Shown: one piece after another, positions 12,836-21,720 of the stretch
Numbering within the stretch: the stretch's first letter is position 1
Layout of the letters: each line of letters begins with the position of its first letter
Origin: Spirosoma oryzae
Lineage (GTDB): Bacteria > Bacteroidota > Bacteroidia > Cytophagales > Spirosomataceae
Reading direction: 5' to 3'
DNA length: 64,000 nt
NCBI RefSeq assembly: GCF_003002825.1
Contig: NZ_PVTE01000006.1
Span: 1 to 64,000, forward strand
Made by a program: the position numbers and the translations under genes
Notes under the pieces: model-generated
The model's database searches: none
Told to the model about the DNA's origin: nothing
What the model saw: the letters and a program-made list of their open reading frames with translations, nothing else

Positions 12836-14161
12836 GTGGAATTAACGGCTTATCTACGTTCCGATCAGCCCGACAAGGCCGGGCGTCGGATGATTCAGTT
12901 CGTGCTGATCTGGCAGGGCAACCGGGTGCGATTCTCGACCCACCAGAAAGCCCTGCCAGACGAGTGGGACGCGGGCCGTCAGCGCATCAGGACGCGGGCG
13001 GCCAACGCCATTGTCCGCAATCAGATCATTGCCAAAATCGAGTCATTGATTCATCAGACCTACGACCCGCTGGCGCTGACCCATTCGATGCCCGGGAAAG
13101 CGGAGGTTGAGGGGTACTGTAACCTGATTAGTCAGGCTGCGAAAGACGGCACACTGCTTACGGCTACCCAGTTAGTTCGACCAGTGGTTGAGCCGATACT
13201 GCCGCCCGCCGTCTCGCCGGTTCGTGCGCTCCATGAACAGTACATTCACGAGTACCGATCGCGCCTGGCGAAGAGCACCCTGGATATGTTTCGCCCTCCG
13301 GTGGATCATCTGCTGTCGTTCGCGCCCGATGTGGTGCCCGAGATGGTCGACCTTAGTTTTATCAATGACTGGATGAACTACCTGTCCGACGACCACGGAC
13401 TGGCCGATTCATCGGTGGTTATGTACGTCAATAAGCTGGCGTCACTGTTTCGCTACGGAGCCAGGAAAGGCTACACCCTGCCGGTGGACATCGACGACTG
13501 GCCGTCGAGTCGGCTTCGATCGACACGCTACTGGAGCACCGAGGAAGAGATCGAGCAGATACTCTCGTACCCATACGCCCAGAAGTGGGCCAGGGATACG
13601 GCTATCTGCTATGGCTTTGCCTGCTACACCGGCCTGCGGGTAAGCGATCTGGCCCGCTTCGACGCGGCCGTTCATTTGCGGTCGGGCAAGATGGGCAACG
13701 AAACGTTTCAGTATATCGACATGCAGCAGCAGAAGACAAAGGAGATGGTCAACATAGCCCTGTCTCCCTATGCGATCGACTTACTGGAACGGTGCGGCGG
13801 CAGGCCGTGGGGTGACTGGGGGCACCAGCTAAATAACACGGCTTACAATCTAAGGATAAAAAAGATCGGTCAGCAGGCGGGTATCAACTCGGTTGTCGAG
13901 CGGGTCATCTACCGTAAGGGACGGCCCGAACGTGAACAGGTAGCCAAGTACAGCGTGCTCTCGTCCCATGTCGCCCGCCACAGCTTTGCCTGTAACTCGC
14001 TACTGCGTGGCGTTCCGGTGCAGGTATTGAAAGAGGTGATGGGCCACCGTTCGATTGAATCGACGATGGCCTACGTTCACATCACAGACACGTACAAGCA
14101 CCAGCAGATACTGTCGGCCTGGGCTACACCGCCTGCTCCTGCTCCGGCAGGAACGCCATGA
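12836..14161 (+). CDS. Tyrosine integrase
   Basis: A 441-residue phage integrase with a GTG start 3 nt after the repressor stop. Residues about 1-85 are the arm-binding domain typical of Bacteroidota integrases (FSTHQKALPDEWDAGRQRI), about 130-225 the SAM-like core-binding domain, and about 235-425 the catalytic domain. Catalytic residues are all visible: Arg268 in YTGLRVSD, Lys300 or 302 in QQKTKEM, His378 and Arg381 in SHVARHSF, His404 in MGHRS, and Tyr413 in TMAYVHI, the nucleophile. The protein should be active. Its 3' end overlaps the convergent gene at 14124-14615 by 38 nt. Confidence 0.95.
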   Translation: MELTAYLRSDQPDKAGRRMIQFVLIWQGNRVRFSTHQKALPDEWDAGRQRIRTRAANAIVRNQIIAKIESLIHQTYDPLALTHSMPGKAEVEGYCNLISQAAKDGTLLTATQLVRPVVEPILPPAVSPVRALHEQYIHEYRSRLAKSTLDMFRPPVDHLLSFAPDVVPEMVDLSFINDWMNYLSDDHGLADSSVVMYVNKLASLFRYGARKGYTLPVDIDDWPSSRLRSTRYWSTEEEIEQILSYPYAQKWARDTAICYGFACYTGLRVSDLARFDAAVHLRSGKMGNETFQYIDMQQQKTKEMVNIALSPYAIDLLERCGGRPWGDWGHQLNNTAYNLRIKKIGQQAGINSVVERVIYRKGRPEREQVAKYSVLSSHVARHSFACNSLLRGVPVQVLKEVMGHRSIESTMAYVHITDTYKHQQILSAWATPPAPAPAGTP

Positions 14162-14615
14162 CGTAGCGCCGGATATTGGCAGCTACTTGTTCCTTGGTGG
14201 CATAGCCAGGTAATCCTTTTACGCCTTCATTGAAAAGATAAACGAAATCGGAGATGTCCTCATCCATATCTTCTCCATCATATTCGGCTTGTCTATCTGG
14301 ATTCGGACAGAATAGAAGGTCTTCTGCTGAATCAGGTATGCCAAGGAACTTTCTATTTACAGACCAAATAGAAGTGTCGCTTCCTTTTGCCACAATATGT
14401 AGGCTTCCATTGTGTTTCTTTACCTCAAAGTGGTCAGGAAAAATTACGGGGTACTCGCCGAGTGCGCAGCCTAGTGTACCACAGCCGTGCGTTTCTATTA
14501 CGGAAGTGAAGTCGAATACATTGTTCATTAATTCCGCCTGCGGTTTATCGAGGTGGTCGGCGATGGCGAGCAGGCGCTGGCGTGAAAGTTCGGGGGTGAC
14601 GAGTTGGTCTTGCAT
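14124..14615 (-). CDS. Phage protein of unknown function, convergent with the integrase
   Basis: A 163-residue acidic protein. Residues about 40-56 contain THGCGTLGCALGEYP, a motif seen in unnamed phage proteins in which a Cys-x-x-x-x-Cys loop follows a His. The C-terminal helix TKEQVAANIRRYVMAFL follows an acidic region EYDGEDMDEDISDFVYLF. Its last 38 nt overlap the 3' end of the integrase on the other strand. The start is preceded by AATTGATTAG shared with the divergent membrane-protein gene. Confidence 0.6.
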   Translation of the reverse strand: MQDQLVTPELSRQRLLAIADHLDKPQAELMNNVFDFTSVIETHGCGTLGCALGEYPVIFPDHFEVKKHNGSLHIVAKGSDTSIWSVNRKFLGIPDSAEDLLFCPNPDRQAEYDGEDMDEDISDFVYLFNEGVKGLPGYATKEQVAANIRRYVMAFLPEQEQAV

Positions 14616-14643
14616 GGTGATGTTGATTTAGATAATTGATTAG

Positions 14644-14880
14644 ATGATACAGATGCGTAGCTATGCGGTAGGGTTCGCTGGCGTGGGCGTTGCGCTGATC
14701 GTACTGGCAGTCGTCAGTTTGTTTGTGCCGGACCTGATCGGGGCGGGCTACTACGGCAGTCAGTTGAATCAGTTTGTTAGCATCGCCAACGGCAGCGCAT
14801 CGGGGCTGGCTCAGGCGGGCGCGCTGTGTTTGCTGGCGTCGGCAGTGGCTATGCTGGCCGATAAAAGGCAGGGGCAGTAG
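14644..14880 (+). CDS. Small membrane protein
   Basis: A 78-residue protein with two transmembrane segments: AVGFAGVGVALIVLAVVSLFV (about 8-28) and LAQAGALCLLASAVAMLA (about 55-72), joined by a Gly/Ser-rich loop. The ATG follows directly after the motif TTGATTAG (14636-14643), so the gene is divergent from 14615 and tied to the element. Its role is unknown. It is the last supported gene before the AT-rich region. Confidence 0.55.
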   Translation: MIQMRSYAVGFAGVGVALIVLAVVSLFVPDLIGAGYYGSQLNQFVSIANGSASGLAQAGALCLLASAVAMLADKRQGQ

Positions 14881-16513
14881 GGGCAGGTGACCCGTATGTC
14901 AATGGATGATCGTGTTGGCTATCTGTATATGAGTAGAAAAAGTTCTAGTCTTATACAGAAAATAGTGCAATCTGGTAAGGACAGTACGCACTAATTGCAG
15001 TTGTCGGACTTTGTTAACAATACGTCATAGTGTACGGTAGATGCCATAGAGTAGCAAATACGCTGCCACTACAAGGCGATGAAGTATATAGGGTTTTAAC
15101 TTAGTTCAATTTATAAATGTTACTCACCAATCACTAAGCAATTTATACATGCATAATCTTTACATACTATTAGTACATTCTGTAATAAATTACAGAAGAT
15201 TATGTGGCAACAAGTGTAAATAATTAACTGTTTTGACTAGAGTTTATAAATATTTTCTTTTAAAGAAGGGCCGGTACGCAAAAATAAGTAGTTACGATTA
15301 TTTTTTTACATTAAATATATGGCATATAATAGTTAATGATTGGTAACTAAAATTGGTCTAGATGAAAATTTTCTGGGAGCTATCGAATTGATTTTCAAAA
15401 AGTGACGTGAATAAGGCTGTATAATGGAGACAGTATAAGGCTTGTCTTGTTAGAACAACAAGTTGACAGTATGCCGTATTTGGTTTTCGCTACAGTAGAA
15501 ACCGTTATTGTTAGTCAGTCCCGTTAGTTCGATCAACTTTGCTGACGGTTAATGAGGCCATATTAAGCGTTATCTTTTTAGGAACTTGTAGTGGTGAGAC
15601 ATTATCAGGTATAGAATGGTCGAAGCTATATTCGCTATATATCTGATTAGTAAATGGTTTGCCACTTGGGTGGAAAAGGAAAACCAATAGCTGATAAAAT
15701 AAACATCGGACAGTGCTTTGGCATTGACTAGTACATTCTGTGCCAGACTGAACCGGATAGCCAATGGGAGGGCTACTTTGGAAAGTGTAAACTTTGTGTT
15801 AATTAGCTAATTTAGTTTTTATGATTTTTGTTAAGTAGTAACTATAGGGAAGTGTAGTGCATGGCTTTCCAAGTGGTAGCGGTTACCGATTTGTACATTA
15901 ATCGAAAGCAATTGGCTGCGGCCATTAATACTCTGTTATAGCCGATGTGGCATTGAGTACATTCTGGGGTGTTAGCTCAATTGCACTGCACAGGCACCAC
16001 CAGCGGAGCCAGCCTTCGCGCCACCAATCACAGCCCGTTGTTATACGTGAAAAATATGAATATAATTGGATTATATAGACACTAACTGTTGATTGGCCGA
16101 TCGGCGAATGTGCGGTAGATGATTGATAATTTGCGTGAAAAAAATCGTCGACGCCCCGTTTTACTCTGTCGTCCGCTTCTATACAGGCCAACCGTATTGT
16201 TTCACTGCAACTTGCTTCGCTACTACCGCTACGATTGGGTTGGCAATTTCACTACGGTGGCTGGTGCGGTTCGCTCAGCAACGACGAACATTGTGCGCTA
16301 ATCGTATTCCACAGAGCGGAGATCCACGGCCCAAGCTGGCTACGTGATTGCTGTACCTAGACACCCCCGCAGCAGTTTAAGCTATATCAGGCTTTCGCGC
16401 ATTAAAAAGCGGCATTCGGCCAAATTTCCTATGGTAAATAAACAGGTAAGCCGTAGGAAATGGCGTTATTGTGAGTTGGTTCATCAGCGGCTTTTTTCGC
16501 CTAAACTAACTCT
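14881..16513. other. AT-rich intergenic region, no convincing gene; probable element/chromosome junction
   Basis: Bases 14,900-15,850 are markedly AT rich compared with both flanks. I find no tRNA, rRNA or credible coding sequence; short open frames at 15570-15764 and 15925-16191 lack protein-like composition. Visible structure: TAGTACATTCTGT at 15171-15183 and again at 15729-15741, with AGTACATTCTG a third time at 15956-15966; a small palindrome CTTGTTAGAACAACAAG at 15446-15462; and an ATTTCCTA/TAGGAAAT pair near 16425-16460. The integrase and the last phage-like gene end at 14,880, so an attachment site probably lies here, but its partner is not in the window. Confidence 0.5.
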
Positions 16514-19324
16514 ATGTTCCGTACTACTTTACTTGCGTTAAGTGCAGCATTACTGCTGCGCGTGACGGCATCGGCGCAAACGGTACCGACGCCGAAAGAA
16601 CACTTCGGCTTCAACATCGGCGACGACTACCAACTCGCGACCTTTACCCAGACCGAAGCGTATTTTAAAAAGCTGGCTGCGTCACCCCGTACCAAGCTGA
16701 CCGTGATTGGTAAGACTGAAGAAGGACGCGATCAATTTATGATGATCGTTACGTCGCCCGAAAACCACAAAAAGCTGGCACGGTACCAGGAAATCTCGAC
16801 TAAGCTGGCCAGGGCCGAGGGGCTTTCCGAGGAACAAGCGCGGGCAATGGCCGAGGAGGGAAAAGCGGTCGTATGGATCGACGGGGGGCTGCATGCCACC
16901 GAAACCGTAGGTACGCATCAACTGATCGAAACGGCCTATCAGCTTGTCAGCCGCACCGACCCCGAGACAATGCGGATTCTCGACAATGTCGTTATCCTGA
17001 TGACGCACGCTAATCCCGATGGGCAGGAACTGGTGTCGAACTGGTACATGCGCAACCCAACGCCGGAGAAACGGTCGCTGGATAACCTGCCTCGCCTGTA
17101 TGAGAAATACGCCGGTCACGATAATAACCGCGATTTCTACATCATGAACCTGAAGGAATCGCAGAATATTGGCCGACAACTATTCGTCGACTGGATTCCG
17201 CAGATCATGTACAACCACCACCAGCGTGGACCGGCTGGATCGGTGTTGGCTGGTCCTCCGTACCGTGATCCGTTCAACTACGTCTTCGATCCGCTTATGA
17301 TCACGGGAATCGACGCGGTGGGGGCGGCCATGTACAACCGACTAAACGCCGAGAACAAGCCCGGTTACACCCGGCTCAACGGTTCTGTATTCTCAACCTG
17401 GTACAACGGCGGGCTGCGTACGACGACGCACTTTCACAACATGATCGGCCTGCTGACGGAAATCGTCGGTGGCCCGACACCGGAGAACATTCCCCTGATT
17501 CCGTCACGGCTGATTCCGAACGGAAATACACCGAACCCGGTGACGCCCCAGCGCTGGAAATTCCGCCAGTCGATCGATTACTCGGTATCGCTCAACTATG
17601 CCGTGCTCGACTACGCAGCCCGTCAGCACGACCAACTGCTGTACAACATCTACCGCATGGGTAAGAACTCGATTGAGCGGGGCAGTCAGGATTACTGGAC
17701 GCTGTCGCCGAAGCGGGTTGAGTCGATCAACGAACTGTATCAGGCCGATCAGAAGAAAACGCCATTGGCCAGCGCAACACCCGCCAGCAGTACAACTACG
17801 GTCGGCGTCGCCACGCCGGGCAGTACGACGGCTGTTTCCGATCAGGCTCCGCGTGGGGAAGGGGTGCCCGTCAAATACTTTACGGCGGTGTTAAAAGACT
17901 CGTCGTTGCGGGACCCGCGTGGATACATCATACCATCCAACCAAACGGACTGGCCTACGGCGGTAAAGTTTGTCAATGCGTTGATCAAAACGGGAATTCA
18001 GGTGCAGCAGGCAACCGCTGATTTTAGCGTAGCCGGCAAAACGTATCCGGCGGGGTCGTACATTGTCAAACTCGATCAGGCTTTCCGGCCCCATATTCTG
18101 GATATGTTCGAGCCGCAGGATCACCCCAACGACTTTCAATATCCCGGTGGCCCGCCAATTCGACCTTACGATGCCGCCGGCTGGACACTTGCCTACCAGA
18201 TGAACGTCGACTTCGACCGGCTGCTTACGGCCTTCGATGGCCCGTTCAAGAAACTGCCGTACGGTGAATTGCAAACACCGACGAGCAAAATGAGCGGGTC
18301 CGGCGCAGGGTATGTCCTGAATAGTCAGATCAACAATTCGTTTATCGCTGTCAACGATCTGTTGAAAGCGGGTGTCGACGTATACCGCATGCCAACGGCT
18401 GCCGGTAAGGCTGCTGCGGGTTCATTCTACGTACCAGCATCGGCAAAAGCGAAATCAATTCTCGACGCATCGGGTATGACCGTAACGGGTACGGGCAAGC
18501 GGCCGGGTAACGCGAAAAAGGTAACGTCAATGCGCATCGGTTTGTGGGATACCTACGGTGGATCGATGGCATCGGGCTGGGTGCGCTGGCTGATGGAACA
18601 GTACCATTACCCGGCCCAACTGGTCTATGCGCAGGACATTGACGCGGGTAACCTGAAAAAGAAGTATGACGTAATCGTGTTTGTGACCCGGGCTATTCCG
18701 GCGGTCGGTAATGTGCGGGGCGAAAATGAATACGGCGGAGCGGCTGCACGTGGGCCGAAACCGGAAGAGATTCCGGCTGACTACCGCCCATGGCTTGGCC
18801 GTATCACGGCGGATAAGTCGGTACCGCAACTGAAGCAGTTTATGGAAGCAGGTGGTCAGGTCGTGACAATTGGTACGAGCACAAACCTGGCCTATCATCT
18901 GGGTCTGCCGGTACGCAACGCACTGGTCGACATGGGGCCGAACGGGCAGGAGCGACCGCTCAACAATGAGAAGTACTTTATTCCCGGTAGTATTCTGCGC
19001 GTCACCCTTGACTCGACCCAACAGGCTACCTGGGGTATGCCAACGCTGACCGACGTTTATTTCGATTCGAGCCCGGTGTTCAAACTGGCCCCCGAAGCCA
19101 TCGCGAAAGGGTTGGTCAAGCCGTTGATGTGGTTCCCGAACGATAAACCACTCCGCAGCGGCTGGGCGTGGGGACAGGCCTATCTTCGCGACGGCGTCAC
19201 GGCATTTATGGCACCCGTCGGGGCCGGTAGGCTATACGCGTTTGGGCCTGAGATCACCTTCCGGGCACAGGCACACGGTACGTTTAAACTTCTGTTCAAC
19301 CAGTTGTACGGCTTGTCGGAGTAA
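16514..19324 (+). CDS. Secreted M14-family zinc carboxypeptidase-like protein
   Basis: A 936-residue exported protein. The N-terminus MFRTTLLALSAALLLRVTASA is a signal peptide. The M14 zinc ligands are visible as H127-A-T-E130 in WIDGGLHATE and a His at 235/236 in MYNHHQRG; the catalytic Glu would be E316 in GLLTEIVGG. A linker of Ser/Thr/Ala (about 415-440) then leads to a C-terminal half of about 480 residues with mixed alpha/beta character (for example MRIGLWDTYGGSMASGWVRW), similar to the class I amidotransferase-like fold seen fused to such peptidases in Bacteroidota. It probably digests peptides in the periplasm or outside. A strong terminator follows. Confidence 0.85.
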   Translation: MFRTTLLALSAALLLRVTASAQTVPTPKEHFGFNIGDDYQLATFTQTEAYFKKLAASPRTKLTVIGKTEEGRDQFMMIVTSPENHKKLARYQEISTKLARAEGLSEEQARAMAEEGKAVVWIDGGLHATETVGTHQLIETAYQLVSRTDPETMRILDNVVILMTHANPDGQELVSNWYMRNPTPEKRSLDNLPRLYEKYAGHDNNRDFYIMNLKESQNIGRQLFVDWIPQIMYNHHQRGPAGSVLAGPPYRDPFNYVFDPLMITGIDAVGAAMYNRLNAENKPGYTRLNGSVFSTWYNGGLRTTTHFHNMIGLLTEIVGGPTPENIPLIPSRLIPNGNTPNPVTPQRWKFRQSIDYSVSLNYAVLDYAARQHDQLLYNIYRMGKNSIERGSQDYWTLSPKRVESINELYQADQKKTPLASATPASSTTTVGVATPGSTTAVSDQAPRGEGVPVKYFTAVLKDSSLRDPRGYIIPSNQTDWPTAVKFVNALIKTGIQVQQATADFSVAGKTYPAGSYIVKLDQAFRPHILDMFEPQDHPNDFQYPGGPPIRPYDAAGWTLAYQMNVDFDRLLTAFDGPFKKLPYGELQTPTSKMSGSGAGYVLNSQINNSFIAVNDLLKAGVDVYRMPTAAGKAAAGSFYVPASAKAKSILDASGMTVTGTGKRPGNAKKVTSMRIGLWDTYGGSMASGWVRWLMEQYHYPAQLVYAQDIDAGNLKKKYDVIVFVTRAIPAVGNVRGENEYGGAAARGPKPEEIPADYRPWLGRITADKSVPQLKQFMEAGGQVVTIGTSTNLAYHLGLPVRNALVDMGPNGQERPLNNEKYFIPGSILRVTLDSTQQATWGMPTLTDVYFDSSPVFKLAPEAIAKGLVKPLMWFPNDKPLRSGWAWGQAYLRDGVTAFMAPVGAGRLYAFGPEITFRAQAHGTFKLLFNQLYGLSE

Positions 19325-19365
19325 GTTGCTCGATTTCACTGTACCCTTACGGCAGTGGCCGACCG

Positions 19366-19396
19366 CCCCTCTCCCAAAATAGGAGAGGGGTTTTTT
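19366..19396 (+). terminator. Rho-independent terminator
   Basis: CCCCTCTCC pairs with GGAGAGGGG around a 7-nt loop, followed by TTTTTT. It ends the M14 peptidase transcript, 42 nt after the stop. Confidence 0.9.
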
Positions 19397-19609
19397 GTAA
19401 ACATTCGTTATTGGCTTATTGAGGTCGGCTGTTAAGATTCAATTTGTGCTGACTTACACTTGCGTTTGTGAAAAGACGTAAAAGCGGTTGGTTGATAAAT
19501 TCTTAGACTTGACCGATATGTATTCGGGTAATAGCCATTTTCTATACACATCCGAATCAGGTTTATATTCGATTAGATAGAATAACTGTTGCTGATAGAT
19601 CGGCTGCAT

Positions 19610-19641
19610 AAAAAAGCCCCTCTCCTGTTTTGGGAGAGGGG
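19610..19641 (-). terminator. Rho-independent terminator
   Basis: Read on the minus strand, GCCCCTCTCC, loop, GGAGAGGGGC and TTTTTT follow. It ends the DUF3108 gene (stop at 19684). Confidence 0.9.
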
Positions 19642-19683
19642 CGGTCCGACGTGTCGGTTGGGAGCAAAACCGGCAAACGCTGT

Positions 19684-20472
19684 TTAAAAATACTTCAGAT
19701 CCTGCTTCAGACCACTGTTCTGGCGGAGGTCCATGACCATTGAGCCGACCCACAGATCGACTTCAACTTTAACCGGGATTTTATTTACATCGTCGGAGAC
19801 GAAGATGCGAATCGATTCTTCTTCCTTAAAAAGCTTGTTGGACGGCAAAACGGGATGGAGCCGGATTACGTTGATCTTGCCCTGTTTGGTTTTTAACACC
19901 TGCCGACCCCGGTAGCGCACTTTCATGTTGTACACCATATCATCGTAAAAGGCCGGTACTTCCAAGACCTGCCCGTTGGCGATGTGAGTAAAATCGATCG
20001 TGCGCAGAAAGTAATAGCCACTGATCAGATCGTGCACGTTATCGGGTACGTGAAAGACGTCTCGCTCGGTGCGTTCCTCCGCCTTCACCGTATTGGTCGC
20101 GTGGTTGAAGGTTATGTTTTCTTCCTTCCGGTAATCATTTTCCTGAAGGTTGGTGTAGAACTTCTGCGGCAGAATGGCCGATGTATCGATGTAGGAACGC
20201 CAGGTATCGCGGATGCGCGTAACCAGGTCGAACGCGCCAACAGTCCGGCCATCGACGTTGACCCGGTAGCAGGGTCGTTCGTTGACTTTATACAGCGTAG
20301 GGCTTACGTCGACGGTCGCTTCGGCAGCGTTTAGAAACCCATAGTGAACGCGGTATTCGAGGTGTTCGCCCGGCCCGAAGCTGTTGTTCACGACGCGCCG
20401 ATACGCATTCACGAACGAAAAGCCGGTGCCCAGCACCGCAACGAAGCCAAGACCAATAAGTAGTTTCTTCAT
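19684..20472 (-). CDS. DUF3108 family periplasmic protein
   Basis: A 262-residue protein with an N-terminal signal or anchor (LLIGLGFVAVLGTGFSFV). It then has the DUF3108 pattern: GEHLEYRVHYGFLNAAEATV near residues 36-55, YRVNVDGRTVGAFDLVTRIRDTWRSYID, and a C-terminal IRIFVSDDVNKIPVKVEVDLWVGSM. This family is thought to be a beta-rich envelope protein of unknown role. The gene follows the predicted aminopeptidase on the same strand, 25 nt after its stop, so they may be one transcript. Confidence 0.85.
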   Translation of the reverse strand: MKKLLIGLGFVAVLGTGFSFVNAYRRVVNNSFGPGEHLEYRVHYGFLNAAEATVDVSPTLYKVNERPCYRVNVDGRTVGAFDLVTRIRDTWRSYIDTSAILPQKFYTNLQENDYRKEENITFNHATNTVKAEERTERDVFHVPDNVHDLISGYYFLRTIDFTHIANGQVLEVPAFYDDMVYNMKVRYRGRQVLKTKQGKINVIRLHPVLPSNKLFKEEESIRIFVSDDVNKIPVKVEVDLWVGSMVMDLRQNSGLKQDLKYF

Positions 20473-20497
20473 AGAACTCGGGTGTCCGGTCAGGACA

Positions 20498-21544
20498 TCA
20501 AAGCGACGGATAGGTTTTCTTTAAGTAAGTTAAATACTGGTTGAAATCGCTGCCGAACTTGTTTTCGAACTCTTGCCGAAAGCGATTCTGCTGTTTCCGG
20601 TAAGTAAGATACCCAATAAAGTACGCATTATTAGGGCGACTTAGTTTGTTTGCCGGGCGTTTTTTTACTAAACGCGCTTGTCGCTCAACACGTTCATCGG
20701 TCAAGGTATCCGAACTGGTTACAATCTGATCGATGGTTTGCGCTTTCAACGAATCTTTGACCGAAATGGGCGTCTGCGGTTTAAAGGTCCGGTACAAACT
20801 GTCGAGTAGGCGGGCTCCGCGTAATACATGCTCGTCATAGCGGCCGTAGAAGTCTTTCCGGGCCAGATAATCACGATAGGCAACAGACGTTTTTCCGTAT
20901 TTCATAGCCAGAAATCGTAGTGCACCGTATTCACCGACAAAGTCGGCCAGGTTCTCATTGTACTCTAAATTGTTCTTGACAAACAGCGTGCCGTGCGTAA
21001 GCTCGTGGATGATCAATTCGGCCAGATCGCCTACCGGTCGGTCGAGCATGCTGGATAGAATCGGGTCGTTCAGAAAACCTAGCGTCGACCAGGCCGATAC
21101 TTCGCCGATACGCGTGTCGAGCGTATCGCGTTTCAATTGAGCGACGAGCGTATCAGCACGGTCTTTCTCAAAAAAGCCCTTGTACGAGAAGGTGCCCAAT
21201 AACGGAAACGTCCAGGTTTTGGCTACCAGCGCGTAGGGTTGCGAGGCCGTAACGACCCATAAAATCGGTTTGCCGTGCTGATCGTAAAACGTTCCGTAGC
21301 TGTCCGATGGGTCAAGGCCGAGCGAGTCGACCGTGAAGCGTTTTATCTCCTGAATGAGCAGTATCTTCTGTTTTAGCGAGTCGGGGTACGTCGGATTAGC
21401 GAGCAGGTCGCTGATGGGCTGCGTGTTCCAGATAATGTGCAGTTGCCCTTTTCCCTGCATCCAGCCATAGCTGATAAGGTCACGCTGCCATATACCCAAC
21501 ACGATAAGCAGCCCCAGGATGCCTAAACCAATTTTTTTAAGCAT
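20498..21544 (-). CDS. Predicted zinc aminopeptidase (Aminopep, COG4324 family)
   Basis: A 348-residue protein started at MLKKIGLG (21544) rather than at 21559. Residues about 6-22 are a transmembrane or signal segment. The catalytic centre is IIHELTHGTLFVKNNLEYNENLADF, giving H-E-x-x-H near residues 180-184 and a downstream Glu of NENLADFVGE as third ligand. It belongs to a predicted aminopeptidase family of about 350-400 residues with the motif WSTLG before it. It is presumably anchored in the periplasm. The downstream gene is DUF3108. Confidence 0.8.
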   Translation of the reverse strand: MLKKIGLGILGLLIVLGIWQRDLISYGWMQGKGQLHIIWNTQPISDLLANPTYPDSLKQKILLIQEIKRFTVDSLGLDPSDSYGTFYDQHGKPILWVVTASQPYALVAKTWTFPLLGTFSYKGFFEKDRADTLVAQLKRDTLDTRIGEVSAWSTLGFLNDPILSSMLDRPVGDLAELIIHELTHGTLFVKNNLEYNENLADFVGEYGALRFLAMKYGKTSVAYRDYLARKDFYGRYDEHVLRGARLLDSLYRTFKPQTPISVKDSLKAQTIDQIVTSSDTLTDERVERQARLVKKRPANKLSRPNNAYFIGYLTYRKQQNRFRQEFENKFGSDFNQYLTYLKKTYPSL

Positions 21545-21610
21545 GTATTGACACGACAAAATGCGAATTTTTTACGCGCAAGCTACGGATCAGTAACCGC
21601 CGGAAAAAGG

Positions 21611-21711
21611 GGTTTAAACACAGAGATGCGGAGTATACACGGAGACCACGGAGCACAGACGTCTTTCTCTGTTTGCTCTGTGTATACTCTGTACCGCTGT
21701 GTTTGGAAACC
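21611..21711. repeat. Long stem-loop, family B (ACACAGAG type), copy 1
   Basis: The left part GGTTTAAACACAGAG and GAGTATACACGGAG pairs with CTCTGTGTATACTCTG and CTGTGTTTGGAAACC. It lies between the antiporter gene and the aminopeptidase gene, both minus strand. A second copy of the family is at 61142-61244. Confidence 0.75.
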
Positions 21712-21720
21712 TTCAAAAAA

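Larger units (their letters stand above)
19325..19683. other. Convergent intergenic region with two facing terminators
   Basis: This 359-bp gap separates two convergent genes. It holds one terminator for each, built from nearly the same sequence (GAGAGGGG with CCCCTCTC). The roughly 210 bp between them show no gene or other signal that I can support. Confidence 0.7.

Noticed and set aside
15570-16191. Short minus-strand frames in the AT-rich gap
   Set aside because: They have no recognisable domain or operon context, and their composition looks like translated non-coding AT-rich DNA.
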